NCBI RefSeq assembly: GCF_002980595.1
Contig: NZ_PVLQ01000011.1
Coordinates: 62,001-126,000 of the forward strand
Source of the DNA: Malikia granosa
Lineage (GTDB): Bacteria > Pseudomonadota > Gammaproteobacteria > Burkholderiales > Burkholderiaceae_C
Direction of reading: 5' to 3'
DNA length: 64,000 bases
The notes beneath the pieces are model-generated. The model did no database searches. It was not told the DNA's origin and worked only from the letters and a program-made list of their open reading frames with translations. Positions within the stretch are counted from its first letter, which is position 1, and each line of letters opens with the position of its first letter. The position numbers and the translations under genes were made by a program. This document shows, in pieces, positions 1-11,321 of the stretch.

Positions 1-686
1 CCGGTGAAGGTCGAGGCGAAAGGCACGCCGCTGTCCTTGGTCATGCCGTCGCGCACCAGCTGCAGATACAGCTGCGGCGAGACCGGGGCCGCGCCCTGGT
101 TGATCACCTCATGCTTGACCGCGATGTCATAGCCACCACGCTTGAGCGTGTAGGTCTTGGCCAGCACCACGCCGCCGACCGGGGCCGACTCGAAGCGCAG
201 GCTCAGGCTGTCCTGCCCCTCGGCCAGGTCGCTGGCCTGGCCGACCAGACGCATCGCCACCTTGTGGTTGGGCAGCGCGGCGCTGCCGAGCAGTCCGGTC
301 TGCGCCACATAGGTGTGCTGGTCGTTCTGCTGCAGCAGGCGCACCGGATCGGACTGGCCGGTCGTGGTGTGGTGCTTGAGCAGATCGGCGCCGACCAGGG
401 AGCCGCCTTCGCTGTCGAAGCTCAGCTTGAGGACATCGGTGCTGACGACATGGGTCTGGCGCGGGATAGCGGGCGCGGCGTCGGCCACGACGGGCGCCGC
501 AGCCGCGGTACCCGGCAGGGCTGCGGCCGGCTGGGCACCGTTGGCCGGCGCGCTGGCGGCCGGCTTGTCCTGCGGTGCCGGGAAGAAGGTCTTGGGTCGG
601 CCGTTGTGCACCTGCCACGCATCCCAGAGCAGGACCAGCGAGAAGGCGAATATCACCCAGAGTATGGATCGGCGGATGTCACTCAT
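1..686 (-). CDS. yidC: YidC membrane insertase, N-terminal part (cut by window edge)
   Basis: Inserts and folds inner-membrane proteins, alone or with SecYEG. The reading frame begins at the ATG at 684-686 (MSDIRRSILWVIFAFSLVLL...) and stays open to base 1. The first residues are a basic start followed by one hydrophobic helix (about residues 8-22), as in Gram-negative YidC, then a linker rich in Ala and Pro and the start of the periplasmic beta domain. The catalytic five-helix core lies outside the window. Its start overlaps the end of yidD by 8 bases, and it follows rpmH-rnpA-yidD in the order usual for proteobacteria. The identification rests on the N-terminus and the neighbours. Confidence 0.93.
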   Translation of the reverse strand, partial: MSDIRRSILWVIFAFSLVLLWDAWQVHNGRPKTFFPAPQDKPAASAPANGAQPAAALPGTAAAAPVVADAAPAIPRQTHVVSTDVLKLSFDSEGGSLVGADLLKHHTTTGQSDPVRLLQQNDQHTYVAQTGLLGSAALPNHKVAMRLVGQASDLAEGQDSLSLRFESAPVGGVVLAKTYTLKRGGYDIAVKHEVINQGAAPVSPQLYLQLVRDGMTKDSGVPFASTFT

Positions 687-969
687 GACGGGTCGTTTCC
701 GTAGGGTCGGTAATGAGGCGGGAGAACAGGCGCGGCGCCTGCTCGGGCACGGGGTCGCAGCCGCCGGCACACCAGGGATGGCAACGGCCCAGGCGCCTGA
801 GCGTAAGCCAGGAGCCTAACACCGCGCCGTGACGCTCGAGCGCCTGCAGGGAATAAGCGGAACAAGTCGGTTCGAAGCGGCAGCCCGAGCCGACCCAGGG
901 GCTCAGCAGCAGCCGATAGGCCCTGACCAGGGCCAGCAGGCAATCCCGGGGCAGGTCAGGCAGGTGCAT
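679..969 (-). CDS. yidD: Membrane protein insertion efficiency factor YidD
   Basis: Small membrane-associated protein (96 aa) that helps YidC-dependent insertion. The family hallmarks are visible: an amphipathic N-terminus (LLALVRAYRLLLSPWVG), the Cys-rich core CRFEPTCSAYSLQALERHG, and the GRCHPWCAGGCDPVP motif. The start chosen is the ATG at 967-969, which gives the usual family length; an upstream in-frame ATG at 1113 would add 48 residues unlike YidD. The gene overlaps the end of rnpA by 14 bases and the start of yidC by 8, so translational coupling in an rpmH-rnpA-yidD-yidC operon is likely. Confidence 0.93.
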   Translation of the reverse strand: MHLPDLPRDCLLALVRAYRLLLSPWVGSGCRFEPTCSAYSLQALERHGAVLGSWLTLRRLGRCHPWCAGGCDPVPEQAPRLFSRLITDPTETTRHE

Positions 970-1432
970 CGTCAGCCTGGGGGGCAGGGGTCGCGGGCGA
1001 CACGACGGCCGGCGCGCGCTGGCGCCTGGCCAGCCGTTCGCCGAGCAGCTGCAGCAGTTCGGCGCGCGCCTCGCGCTTGAGCGCATCGGAGGTCGCGCTC
1101 GGAAAATCGCCACGCGAAAAACCGCTGCGCAGCCGCACCACCATGGGGAGTTGCGGCAAGCCAGCGGTCAGTTCCCGCGCCACGGCATAGATCTGCCGAC
1201 GCAGGGTATTTCGGGTCACGGCGCGACGCGCCCAGCGCTTGGGGACGAGCACGCCCAGCCAGGCGCCACCGCCCGGAAACAGGTCGGGGACACCGCCCGG
1301 CTCATGGCTCTTGGCCATGTGGAGCGCAAAGTGCACCGTCTTGGCCACGGGAGGGCCGGACGACATCACCGCGTCGAACTGGGCGCGCTGAAGGATGCGT
1401 TGCGTGGACACAGGGGTCGGCGGAACCGACAC
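956..1432 (-). CDS. rnpA: Ribonuclease P protein component
   Basis: Basic protein subunit of RNase P, which assists the catalytic RNA in trimming the 5' ends of pre-tRNAs. The family signature RRAVTRNTLRR is present around residues 68-80, with a basic, Arg-rich composition. At 158 aa it is longer than the usual ~120 because of an N-terminal stretch and an Ala/Pro-rich tail that overlaps the yidD start. It lies 21 bases after rpmH on the same strand, the normal rpmH-rnpA pairing. The tail sequence looks disordered and probably adds no function. Confidence 0.93.
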   Translation of the reverse strand: MSVPPTPVSTQRILQRAQFDAVMSSGPPVAKTVHFALHMAKSHEPGGVPDLFPGGGAWLGVLVPKRWARRAVTRNTLRRQIYAVARELTAGLPQLPMVVRLRSGFSRGDFPSATSDALKREARAELLQLLGERLARRQRAPAVVSPATPAPQADDAPA

Positions 1433-1453
1433 GGCGCGCCGGGACGCCGGAGC

Positions 1454-1588
1454 TTAGACGCCCAGGCGCTTGCGGCCCTTGGCGCGGCGTGCGTTCAGGA
1501 CGGCGCGGCCGCCCTTGGTGGCCATGCGAACCAGGAAGCCGTGGGTACGGGCGCGCTTGATCTTGGAGGGCTGATAGGTGCGTTTCAT
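1454..1588 (-). CDS. rpmH: 50S ribosomal protein L34
   Basis: Ribosomal protein bL34, 44 residues, full length and strongly conserved ([18 protein letters not shown]...GRKRLGV). It is first in the rpmH-rnpA-yidD-yidC operon and faces away from dnaA across a 250-bp gap. The ATG at 1586-1588 is preceded on the coding strand by a GGAACC-type purine stretch. An in-frame start further upstream (1687) would add residues not found in L34 and was rejected. Confidence 0.97.
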   Translation of the reverse strand: MKRTYQPSKIKRARTHGFLVRMATKGGRAVLNARRAKGRKRLGV

Positions 1589-1838
1589 GATGGGTTCCTG
1601 TGGGCGCACCGCTGTCAGCACGCCGGGTTGAAATTTGACGGTGTCGGAAAAACCCATGATTATCACAAAAAATGGCCCGGAAGACAAACCTTGTTTCGCA
1701 AGGAATGCCCCGGGACAGCGGTCGGGACAGTTTTCCAGCTTGTGGATAACTCGCCGATCGCACTACAATCACTACCCCGGCGACCCGCGCGCCGCAGTTT
1801 TCCCGCGTTTTTCCACACCCTTCCCCCTCCCCTTGCCC
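1589..1838. promoter_or_regulatory. rpmH-dnaA intergenic region with two DnaA-box matches
   Basis: This 250-bp gap between the divergent genes rpmH and dnaA must hold both promoters and is the classical place for a bacterial origin. It contains one perfect DnaA box on the minus strand (TGTGGATAA at 1741-1749) and one relaxed match on the plus strand (TTTTCCACA at 1809-1817). There is no dense box array and no long AT-rich stretch next to the perfect box, which is sparse for an oriC. A DnaA autoregulatory site for dnaA is an equally good reading. See the origin-like segment at 21263-21500. Confidence 0.5.
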
Positions 1839-3242
1839 ATGAGCCAACCCAGCCTGTTGCCCGATGCGTCCGACCTGTGGCAAGCGTGCACCGAGCGGCT
1901 GGCACAGGACATCCCTGAGCAGCAGTTCAACACCTGGATTCGCCCGCTGCAGGCACGCGTCTCGGACAGCGGCGACCGGGTCACGCTGGCCGTGGCCAAC
2001 CGCTTCAAGATGGACTGGATCCGGGCCCAGTACGCCGGCAAGATCAGCGCCGCGCTGGAAGCCGCGGCCGGCCGCCAGGTGGCGCTCGAGCTCACGCTCG
2101 CGCCGCGCGAGCCGGCCCAGCGCACCAGCGCACCGACGCCGCGCAATCCCCAGACACAGCAAGGGCCGGTGTTCGCTGAACTGCCCGACAGCCCGGCACC
2201 GGAACCCAAGGTCGACACGCACAAGCACCGCCTGAACAACGCGCTGACCTTCGCAACCCTGGTCGAGGGCTCGGCCAACCGCATGGCGCGCGCCGCCGCG
2301 ATGCATGTGGCGCACAACCCGGGCCAGCTCTACAACCCGCTGTTCATCTATGGCGGCGTCGGCCTCGGCAAGACCCACCTGATGCACGCGATCGGCAACC
2401 AGCTGCTGGCCGACCGGCCCGGCGCCAAGGCGCTCTACATCCACGCCGAGCAGTTCGTCACCGACGTGGTCAAGTCCTACCAGAAGAAGACCTTCGACGA
2501 GTTCAAGGAACGCTACCACTCGCTCGACCTGCTGCTGATCGACGACGTGCAGTTCTTCGCCAACAAGGAACGCACGCAGGAGGAGTTCTTCAACGCCTTC
2601 GAGGCACTGCTGACCAAGAAGAGCCACATCGTGATGACCAGCGACACCTATCCCAAGGGCCTGGCCGACATCCACGAGCGGCTGGTGTCGCGCTTCGACT
2701 CGGGGCTCACGGTGGCGATCGAACCGCCCGAGCTCGAGATGCGGGTCGCGATCCTGATCAGCAAGGCCGAGTCCGAGGGCGCCTCGATGCCCGAGGATGT
2801 CGCCTTCTTCGTCGCCAAGAACGTGCGCTCGAACGTGCGCGAGCTCGAGGGCGCGCTGCGCAAGATCCTGGCCTACTCGCGCTTCAACCAGAAAGAAGTC
2901 TCGATCCAGCTCGCGCGCGACGCGCTGAAGGACCTGCTGTCGATCCAGAACCGCCAGATCAGCGTCGAGAACATCCAGAAGACCGTCGCCGACTTCTACA
3001 AGATCAAGATCGCCGACATGTACTCGAAGAAGCGGCCGGCCAACATCGCGCGGCCGCGCCAGATCGCGATGTTCCTGGCCAAGGAACTGACGCAGAAGAG
3101 CCTGCCCGAGATCGGCGAGCTGTTCGGCGGCCGCGACCACACCACGGTGCTGCACGCGGTGCGCAAGATCGCCGCCGAGCGCCAGACCGTCAGCGAGCTG
3201 AACCAGCAGCTGCACGTACTCGAACAGACCCTCAAGGGCTGA
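1839..3242 (+). CDS. dnaA: Chromosomal replication initiator DnaA
   Basis: AAA+ initiator that binds DnaA boxes and melts the origin. 467 aa. Domain I (residues ~8-85, with WIRPLQA) is followed by a Pro/Ala/Gln-rich linker (~90-125). The AAA+ core has Walker A GGVGLGKT at 172-179 and Walker [11 protein letters not shown]. Domain IV ends with the DnaA signature [14 protein letters not shown]. The start is the ATG at 1839 ([15 protein letters not shown]), which gives a normal N-terminus; a longer frame from 1635 would run through the intergenic region. dnaN follows 58 bases downstream. The relaxed DnaA box at 1809-1817, just before the start, fits autoregulation. Confidence 0.98.
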   Translation: MSQPSLLPDASDLWQACTERLAQDIPEQQFNTWIRPLQARVSDSGDRVTLAVANRFKMDWIRAQYAGKISAALEAAAGRQVALELTLAPREPAQRTSAPTPRNPQTQQGPVFAELPDSPAPEPKVDTHKHRLNNALTFATLVEGSANRMARAAAMHVAHNPGQLYNPLFIYGGVGLGKTHLMHAIGNQLLADRPGAKALYIHAEQFVTDVVKSYQKKTFDEFKERYHSLDLLLIDDVQFFANKERTQEEFFNAFEALLTKKSHIVMTSDTYPKGLADIHERLVSRFDSGLTVAIEPPELEMRVAILISKAESEGASMPEDVAFFVAKNVRSNVRELEGALRKILAYSRFNQKEVSIQLARDALKDLLSIQNRQISVENIQKTVADFYKIKIADMYSKKRPANIARPRQIAMFLAKELTQKSLPEIGELFGGRDHTTVLHAVRKIAAERQTVSELNQQLHVLEQTLKG

Positions 3243-3257
3243 GCCTGGATCGCTTAA

Positions 3258-7129
<3,872 letters not shown>

Positions 7130-7130
<1 letters not shown>

Positions 7131-7152
7131 GGTTTCCGGAACCCGGAAACCT
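7130..7152. promoter_or_regulatory. Perfect palindrome upstream of the toxin gene, likely operator
   Basis: Inverted repeat AGGTTTCCGG (7130-7139), 3-nt spacer AAC, CCGGAAACCT (7143-7152): ten perfectly paired positions. It begins at the last base of the gyrB stop codon and ends 15 bases before the toxin start. It has AGGTT/AACCT half sites, the same pentamers used by E. coli MqsA operators but in the opposite order. No T run follows, so an intrinsic terminator is less likely than an antitoxin-binding operator. Confidence 0.65.
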
Positions 7153-7167
7153 TGCAAGGCTATTGGT

Positions 7168-7608
7168 ATGCCGCAAAATCAGGTTACCATGATGGTAAAA
7201 ACCATCGTGCTGTCGGAGTACAACCGTAATCCGCCACAAGTGCTGAGTACAGGCCGCGTCAAGATTGATGGCGGCCCGCTTTATGATCTTGAACGCATAC
7301 AAAACCTGGTGAACGATGAAGGTCAGCTGTTCGCCTGGACAGAGAAGTGTCGCAAGGACATACGTAAGCTTTTCGATGACGACTTGTCGCGTGTAGCCGA
7401 ACTGATCAGGTGCCTGAAAGCGACCGATTACATCGACTCCGAATGGTGCGAAAACGGCAGAGGTGCACTTGCTGCCTGCGACGCTTACAGCATCCGCAGG
7501 CTTGAGGTCATGCCGGCTACCGGCAAAACTATGCCGGTTGAATATTTCTTGAAATTTGCTGTAGGCAAGACGGGCAAGTTGGTACTCACAGTGTCTTGCC
7601 ATGTTTGA
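7168..7608 (+). CDS. mqsR: MqsR-family toxin (mRNA interferase) of a TAC module
   Basis: Predicted toxin of 146 aa. The C-terminal half follows the MqsR pattern: a KATDYIDSE segment (E. coli MqsR has SESDFYKSM), an acidic-aromatic [10 protein letters not shown] stretch, and a final [18 protein letters not shown] strand pair (compare YLKITVIHDVLIVSF). MqsR proteins have a RelE-like fold and cut mRNA, mostly at GCU, without the ribosome; this activity is inferred here. The order toxin first, antitoxin second matches mqsRA. An alternative start is the ATG at 7189. The stop overlaps possible antitoxin start codons, so translation is probably coupled. Confidence 0.75.
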   Translation: MPQNQVTMMVKTIVLSEYNRNPPQVLSTGRVKIDGGPLYDLERIQNLVNDEGQLFAWTEKCRKDIRKLFDDDLSRVAELIRCLKATDYIDSEWCENGRGALAACDAYSIRRLEVMPATGKTMPVEYFLKFAVGKTGKLVLTVSCHV

Positions 7609-7621
7609 GATGGATGATGGT

Positions 7622-8191
7622 ATGAGCACTCAGGAACCCTGCCCGCTGTGCGGTGAGGGTCACGTCACCGAGCAGGTGCAACAAGCGGAGACCGAATACA
7701 AGGGCCACAAGGCCATGCTTCCGCTGCATTACAAGTTCTGTGACCACTGCCTGTCCGACTTTGCGAGCGTGGAAGAAAGCCGGCGCAACAAGCGGGTATT
7801 GCTGGCTTTCCGCAAGCAGGTCGATGGCTTGCTGACCGGCCAGGAAATCGCCGCTCTGCGCCAGCAGTATGGGCTGACGCAGACCCAGGCGGCTCGTCTC
7901 TTCGGTGGCGGACCGGTCGCGTTCAGCAAATACGAAAACGACGATGTCGCTCAATCCGCAGCCATGGACACGCTGTTGCGTCTGGTCAGGCGCAGCACCA
8001 CGAGCTTCTGGGAACTGGTCGAGGAAAAAGGCATGAGCGCAGAATTCATGACCCGGAAACCGATGGTCTCCGCACATCCCAAGCCAGTACTCGTGCGCCT
8101 CGAAAAAACCGATGAAAACGCAGTGGCTGCGGTCTACAACCCTCGCGAGTTCCGGCAGTTTGCTCACGGAGAAGTTCAATGCAAGCCATGA
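7622..8191 (+). CDS. mqsA: MqsA-family antitoxin with C-terminal extension
   Basis: Predicted zinc-binding antitoxin and autorepressor, 189 aa from the ATG at 7622 (upstream in-frame ATGs at 7601 and 7610 are possible). The N-terminal zinc domain has C7-x2-C10 and C40-x2-C43. The HTH domain (~residues 78-120) carries LTQTQAARLFGGGPVAFSKYE, the hallmark MqsA motif. E. coli MqsA ends near residue 131. Here about 58 extra residues follow (EFMTRKPMV...EFRQFAHGEVQCKP), as in antitoxins that depend on a SecB-like chaperone through a C-terminal 'chaperone addiction' segment. The gene overlaps the chaperone gene by 13 bases. Confidence 0.82.
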   Translation: MSTQEPCPLCGEGHVTEQVQQAETEYKGHKAMLPLHYKFCDHCLSDFASVEESRRNKRVLLAFRKQVDGLLTGQEIAALRQQYGLTQTQAARLFGGGPVAFSKYENDDVAQSAAMDTLLRLVRRSTTSFWELVEEKGMSAEFMTRKPMVSAHPKPVLVRLEKTDENAVAAVYNPREFRQFAHGEVQCKP

Positions 8192-8601
8192 GCCCAAGGC
8201 CCACGCTGGTGGCCTTCCGCGTGCTGGCATTCCGGGGTGAGAACCCCGGCGAAATCAACGACTCCGCCCTGATGCTGGAGATGCAACAGGATATCCAGCT
8301 TGGCCTGGCCATACCCAATGTACCGGGGGCTGGGCTTCAGGTCAACGTGAAGATTCGTCTGGACGCCTTGTCACGAACGGAACCAGAAAGTGCTCCGGTG
8401 GCCTCCTTCTCGGGGGAATACGAGGCCAAGTTCCACTACTTGCCGGGAGTTCAGGAAGCCACCGTGACCACCCTGCTGGAGCAGGACGACTACCAATACC
8501 TGTTGGTAGCCCAAGCCTACCCCCTAACCATGACCCATTTCCGTCGTGAACTGCAGGCCATGGGACTCGACACCCGAAACCTGCCACTGGGGCTGGCGTG
8601 A
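8179..8601 (+). CDS. SecB-like chaperone of the toxin-antitoxin-chaperone module
   Basis: 140-aa protein with the size and strand pattern of SecB: an N-terminal beta strand (LVAFRVLAFRGENPG), Asn/Val-rich strands (LQVNVKIRLDAL), and the ASFSGEYEAKFHYLPGV strand that resembles SecB core strands, then a helix and a closing helix near residues 118-135. Third genes of this type follow MqsR-MqsA and HigB-HigA pairs in known TAC systems. There they stabilise the aggregation-prone antitoxin. The ATG at 8179 has a GGAGAAG ribosome site 4 bases upstream and overlaps the antitoxin end. The call is by resemblance plus context; a structure-based comparison would settle it. Confidence 0.72.
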   Translation: MQAMSPRPTLVAFRVLAFRGENPGEINDSALMLEMQQDIQLGLAIPNVPGAGLQVNVKIRLDALSRTEPESAPVASFSGEYEAKFHYLPGVQEATVTTLLEQDDYQYLLVAQAYPLTMTHFRRELQAMGLDTRNLPLGLA

Positions 8602-8615
8602 GCAAGGCTTGCATC

Positions 8616-8696
8616 ATGCCAATCGGCGACGAGGTGGAGCCGCGCCGCGACTTCATCGAGAGCAATGCGCTGAGGGCGGGGAATATCGACGTCTAA
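8616..8696 (+). repeat. Right copy of 81-bp repeat: gyrB C-terminal remnant
   Basis: Encodes [18 protein letters not shown]...GNIDV and ends in TAA, a 26-codon copy of the GyrB C-terminus. It differs from 7050-7130 at six bases. There is no full reading frame upstream, so this is a duplicated 3' end and not a gene. It bounds the insertion on the right. Confidence 0.9.
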
Positions 8697-8729
8697 TCGT
8701 CAAAAAACAAATAAATCTGCGAAACTGAT

Positions 8730-8762
8730 GCCCGTGAGCCTCAAGGCTCATGGGCGTTTTTC
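8730..8762 (+). terminator. Rho-independent terminator
   Basis: GCCCGTGAGCC (8730-8740), loop TCAA, GGCTCATGGGC (8745-8755), then GTTTTTC. An 11-bp stem with one G-T pair and a good T run. It lies 34 bases after the right gyrB-end copy, so it probably was the original gyrB terminator and now ends the TAC transcript. Confidence 0.85.
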
Positions 8763-8782
8763 TTGATTGAGGGGAACGAGGG

Positions 8783-9616
8783 ATGGACTGGTCACGCGAA
8801 GAAGTCGAGGCAATCGTGGCCGACTACCTGCACATGCTCGCTCTGGAATTGGCAGGTCAGTCCTACAACAAGACAGAACACAGACGAAGGCTACAGCTGC
8901 TGCTGAACCAGCGCAGCAATGGCTCGATCGAGTTCAAGCACGGCAACATCAGCGCAGTGATGATTAACCTGGGATACCCTTACATCCGGGGCTACCAGCC
9001 GCGTGGCAATTACCAGGCCTTGCTGGAAATCGTGGTCGAGGAGCAGCTTCGACTCAAGCCCATGCTAGACCAGGCAGCGCTGGCCGCCGTCCAGCAACCG
9101 GCCATTACCCCCGTTCAAACCGACTTTTCCAAGATACTGACCGACGCACCGATTAGACAACACCGCGTTGCCGAAACCGCTGGTACTCCCTACTTCAAGC
9201 CGGTCAAACGCGACTATCTGGAACGCGAAGCGCACAACCAGTCGCTGGGGCTGGCCGGTGAGCAGTTCGCACTGGGCTATGAGCACTGGCGCCTGGTACA
9301 GGCAGGGCAGCAACGGCTTGCCGACAGGGTGGAGCATGTCTCCAAAACCAAGGGAGACGGGCTGGGCTACGACATCCTGTCGTTCGATGCCAACGGCCGG
9401 GAACGATTCATCGAGGTCAAGACCACCTCGTTCGGCCGTGAAACGCCATTTTTCGTCACGAATGGCGAACTGAATCGCTCGAACGCTGCCAAGGAGCAGT
9501 TCCACCTCTACCGGCTGTTCGAGTTCCGGAAGGCCCCTCGGTTGTTCGACATGCAGGGCGCGATCGGGCAGCACTGCAGGCTTGATCCGGTCACCTATCG
9601 GGCCAGTTTCGGCTGA
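8783..9616 (+). CDS. DUF3883 domain protein, PD-(D/E)XK nuclease-like
   Basis: 277 aa. The N-terminal ~100 residues form a helical domain (DWSREEVEAIVADYLHMLA) common in proteins next to restriction genes. The C-terminal ~120 residues match DUF3883: GLAGEQFALGYEHWRL with E160, GDGLGYDILSF with D197, and FIEVKTTS with E211 and K213. This E...D...ExK arrangement fits a restriction-endonuclease-like active site. It starts 20 bases after the terminator at 8730-8762, so it has its own transcription. DUF3883 proteins occur in restriction and defence loci; its substrate is not known. The helicase or methylase partner seen in larger systems is absent. Confidence 0.75.
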   Translation: MDWSREEVEAIVADYLHMLALELAGQSYNKTEHRRRLQLLLNQRSNGSIEFKHGNISAVMINLGYPYIRGYQPRGNYQALLEIVVEEQLRLKPMLDQAALAAVQQPAITPVQTDFSKILTDAPIRQHRVAETAGTPYFKPVKRDYLEREAHNQSLGLAGEQFALGYEHWRLVQAGQQRLADRVEHVSKTKGDGLGYDILSFDANGRERFIEVKTTSFGRETPFFVTNGELNRSNAAKEQFHLYRLFEFRKAPRLFDMQGAIGQHCRLDPVTYRASFG

Positions 9617-9644
9617 CCTGAAGTCACCACGTTTACGTTGACAA

Positions 9645-10604
9645 ATGAGCCTTAAGTCGTACCAGGACAAATTCCGCCGCCTGAACGTCAATGTCCGCGC
9701 TGGCCGCGCCAGCCCGCACAAAATCTGCATGCTGCTCGCGCTGCTGGACCTGGCCCGCTCGGGCGGACTGGCTGAAAACCGCATCCTGTTCGCGCCGCCG
9801 CTGCTGGAGCGCTACCAGCGCTTCTTCGCCGCGGTACGCACTCCCAGCGACCACCCCAATCCCTATTTCCCCTTCTTCCACCTAGCGGGCAAGCTGCGCG
9901 GGGGCGCAGCCGGCTTCTGGCAGCTACAGCCGCTGCCGGGGCGAGACACGGCATTGGCCGCGCTGTCCACCGCGCGCAGCCTGCGCGACATCACGGACAA
10001 CATCGCCTGCGCCACGCTGGACCCGGAGCTGTTCGCCTTGCTGCAACAACCCGAATCGCTGGAGGCGCTGGCCGACACGCTCTCCACGCACTGGCTGGAC
10101 CGCGGCCTGCAAGACCTGCGCGCGGTCGCGGCCAGGGCCGGCGAGGTCAGCCGCTATGAACATCAACTGCGACAGGGCGTGGCACTGACCGCCGCCGAGG
10201 CCCCGCCGCCCGCCTATGTGCGCGATCCGGCCTTCCGCCGCGTGGTGATCGAGCTTTACGACTACCGCTGCGCCGCCAGTGGCGAACGCTTCCTGCTGCC
10301 CACCGGCGAGGCCATGGTCGAGGCCGCGCATATCCATCCCTTCAGCGCAGCCGGCGACGACGACCCGCGCAACGGCCTGGCGCTGACGCCCGACATGCAC
10401 TGGGCGATGGACCGGTATCTGATCGCGCCCGGGCCGGACCTGAAATGGCATGTCAGCCGCCTGCTCGACCGGCGCATCCCCGACTTCGCCCGCCTGACCC
10501 AGCTGCACGGCCAAGCCCTTTTCCTGCCGCGCGAGGCGCGCTTCACTCCCAAGCGCGAGTCGCTGGAATGGCGGCTGACCCAGCTGCGCCAGCACCGCGG
10601 CTGA
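9645..10604 (+). CDS. Sulfur-binding-domain HNH endonuclease (phosphorothioate-dependent type IV restriction candidate)
   Basis: 319 aa, two parts. The N-terminal ~150 residues (PHKICMLLALLDL... FPFFHLAGK...FWQL) resemble the sulfur-binding domain of ScoMcrA/SprMcrA-type proteins, which recognises phosphorothioate-modified DNA. The C-terminal part is an HNH nuclease: C209, the segment EAAHIHPFSAAGDDDPRNGL with H229 and N243, and H252. Proteins of this design cut phosphorothioated foreign DNA. No dnd modification genes are in the window, as expected for a type IV enzyme. It lies 28 bases after the DUF3883 gene and may be co-transcribed with it. The assignment of the N-terminal domain is by pattern only. 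Confidence 0.75.
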   Translation: MSLKSYQDKFRRLNVNVRAGRASPHKICMLLALLDLARSGGLAENRILFAPPLLERYQRFFAAVRTPSDHPNPYFPFFHLAGKLRGGAAGFWQLQPLPGRDTALAALSTARSLRDITDNIACATLDPELFALLQQPESLEALADTLSTHWLDRGLQDLRAVAARAGEVSRYEHQLRQGVALTAAEAPPPAYVRDPAFRRVVIELYDYRCAASGERFLLPTGEAMVEAAHIHPFSAAGDDDPRNGLALTPDMHWAMDRYLIAPGPDLKWHVSRLLDRRIPDFARLTQLHGQALFLPREARFTPKRESLEWRLTQLRQHRG

Positions 10605-10706
10605 ATCACGGTGGCAATATGGGCGCAGCGATCAATTTTCGATTGACTTCTGGCACCAGCCGCCTCAAAACTACCCTCCGGCAAGTTCCAGAACAGGGAG
10701 AACATC

Positions 10707-11180
10707 ATGCGTTTGTACACCGTCACCGGGCTGATCACGGTCCTGCTGGTTTCCGGCTGCGCCGTGACTCAACCCCCCAAGGCCGAGGAGGAGCATTCCG
10801 CCCACCAGCCAGAAGGCAATGCTCCCGCCGCCGCGGCCATCCAGGCCGCGCCGATGCCGACTCCCGCCACAGAAGCGTTCCATCGCCAGTTGCAGGCCAT
10901 GGAGGCGATGCACCAGAAGATGCAGGCCGCCAGGACCCCGGCCAGGCGTGCGGCACTGCTGGACGAGCAAATGAAGCTGATGCAGTCGGGCATGGCCATG
11001 ATGGCGCAGATGCGCAGTGCGGCTGCAGCCGGCGCCGAGGGCAGCCCTGCGATGGGCGACATGATGGGCATGCACCTGCAGATGGAGCGGCGCATGGCGA
11101 TGACGGAACAGATGATCCAGCTGATGCTGGACCGCATGTCCGCACCCGCAAGCGCCAAGCGCCCGAAAAGCTCGAAATGA
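10707..11180 (+). CDS. Small Met-rich lipoprotein, function unknown
   Basis: 157 aa. The signal peptide MRLYTVTGLITVLLVSGC ends in a lipobox (LVSGC), so the protein is likely lipid-anchored. After a Pro/Ala-rich linker, residues ~50-145 are predicted helical and unusually rich in Met, with repeated MxxM spacing (for example MKLMQSGMAMMAQM and GDMMGMHLQMERRMAMTEQM). Methionine-rich periplasmic proteins often bind Cu(I) or act as oxidant sinks, but neither is shown here. The SD GGGAGAA lies shortly before the ATG. No family was recognised. Confidence 0.65.
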   Translation: MRLYTVTGLITVLLVSGCAVTQPPKAEEEHSAHQPEGNAPAAAAIQAAPMPTPATEAFHRQLQAMEAMHQKMQAARTPARRAALLDEQMKLMQSGMAMMAQMRSAAAAGAEGSPAMGDMMGMHLQMERRMAMTEQMIQLMLDRMSAPASAKRPKSSK

Positions 11181-11321
11181 CATGCCGACCCGGGGTCGGA
11201 TCTGCCGATGCCGCCTGACCTCCCAAGCCCGCAGCTGTAAGACCCCGGCAATCCCCAAGGCATAGCATATAGCTCACTTCGCGCATCCAGACGCGGGGCA
11301 TTTCTTCAAAAAGAGGCAGAC

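Larger units (their letters stand above)
7131..8696 (+). mobile_element. 1.57-kb insertion at the 3' end of gyrB carrying a TAC module
   Basis: The segment between the two gyrB 3'-end copies contains exactly one operator and three co-directional, overlapping genes (toxin, antitoxin, SecB-like chaperone). It carries no integrase of its own. Codon use and base composition look less GC-biased than the flanking housekeeping genes, by inspection only. The right copy is followed by the hairpin terminator at 8730-8762 that probably once served gyrB directly. The inference is horizontal acquisition by recombination at the gyrB end; the mechanism (lost integrase, mobilised cassette or homologous exchange) is unknown. 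Confidence 0.7.

Noticed and set aside
8616-8696. Right gyrB-end copy as a small functional gene
   Set aside because: Only 26 codons, exactly collinear with the GyrB C-terminus; it is a duplicated end, not a gene.
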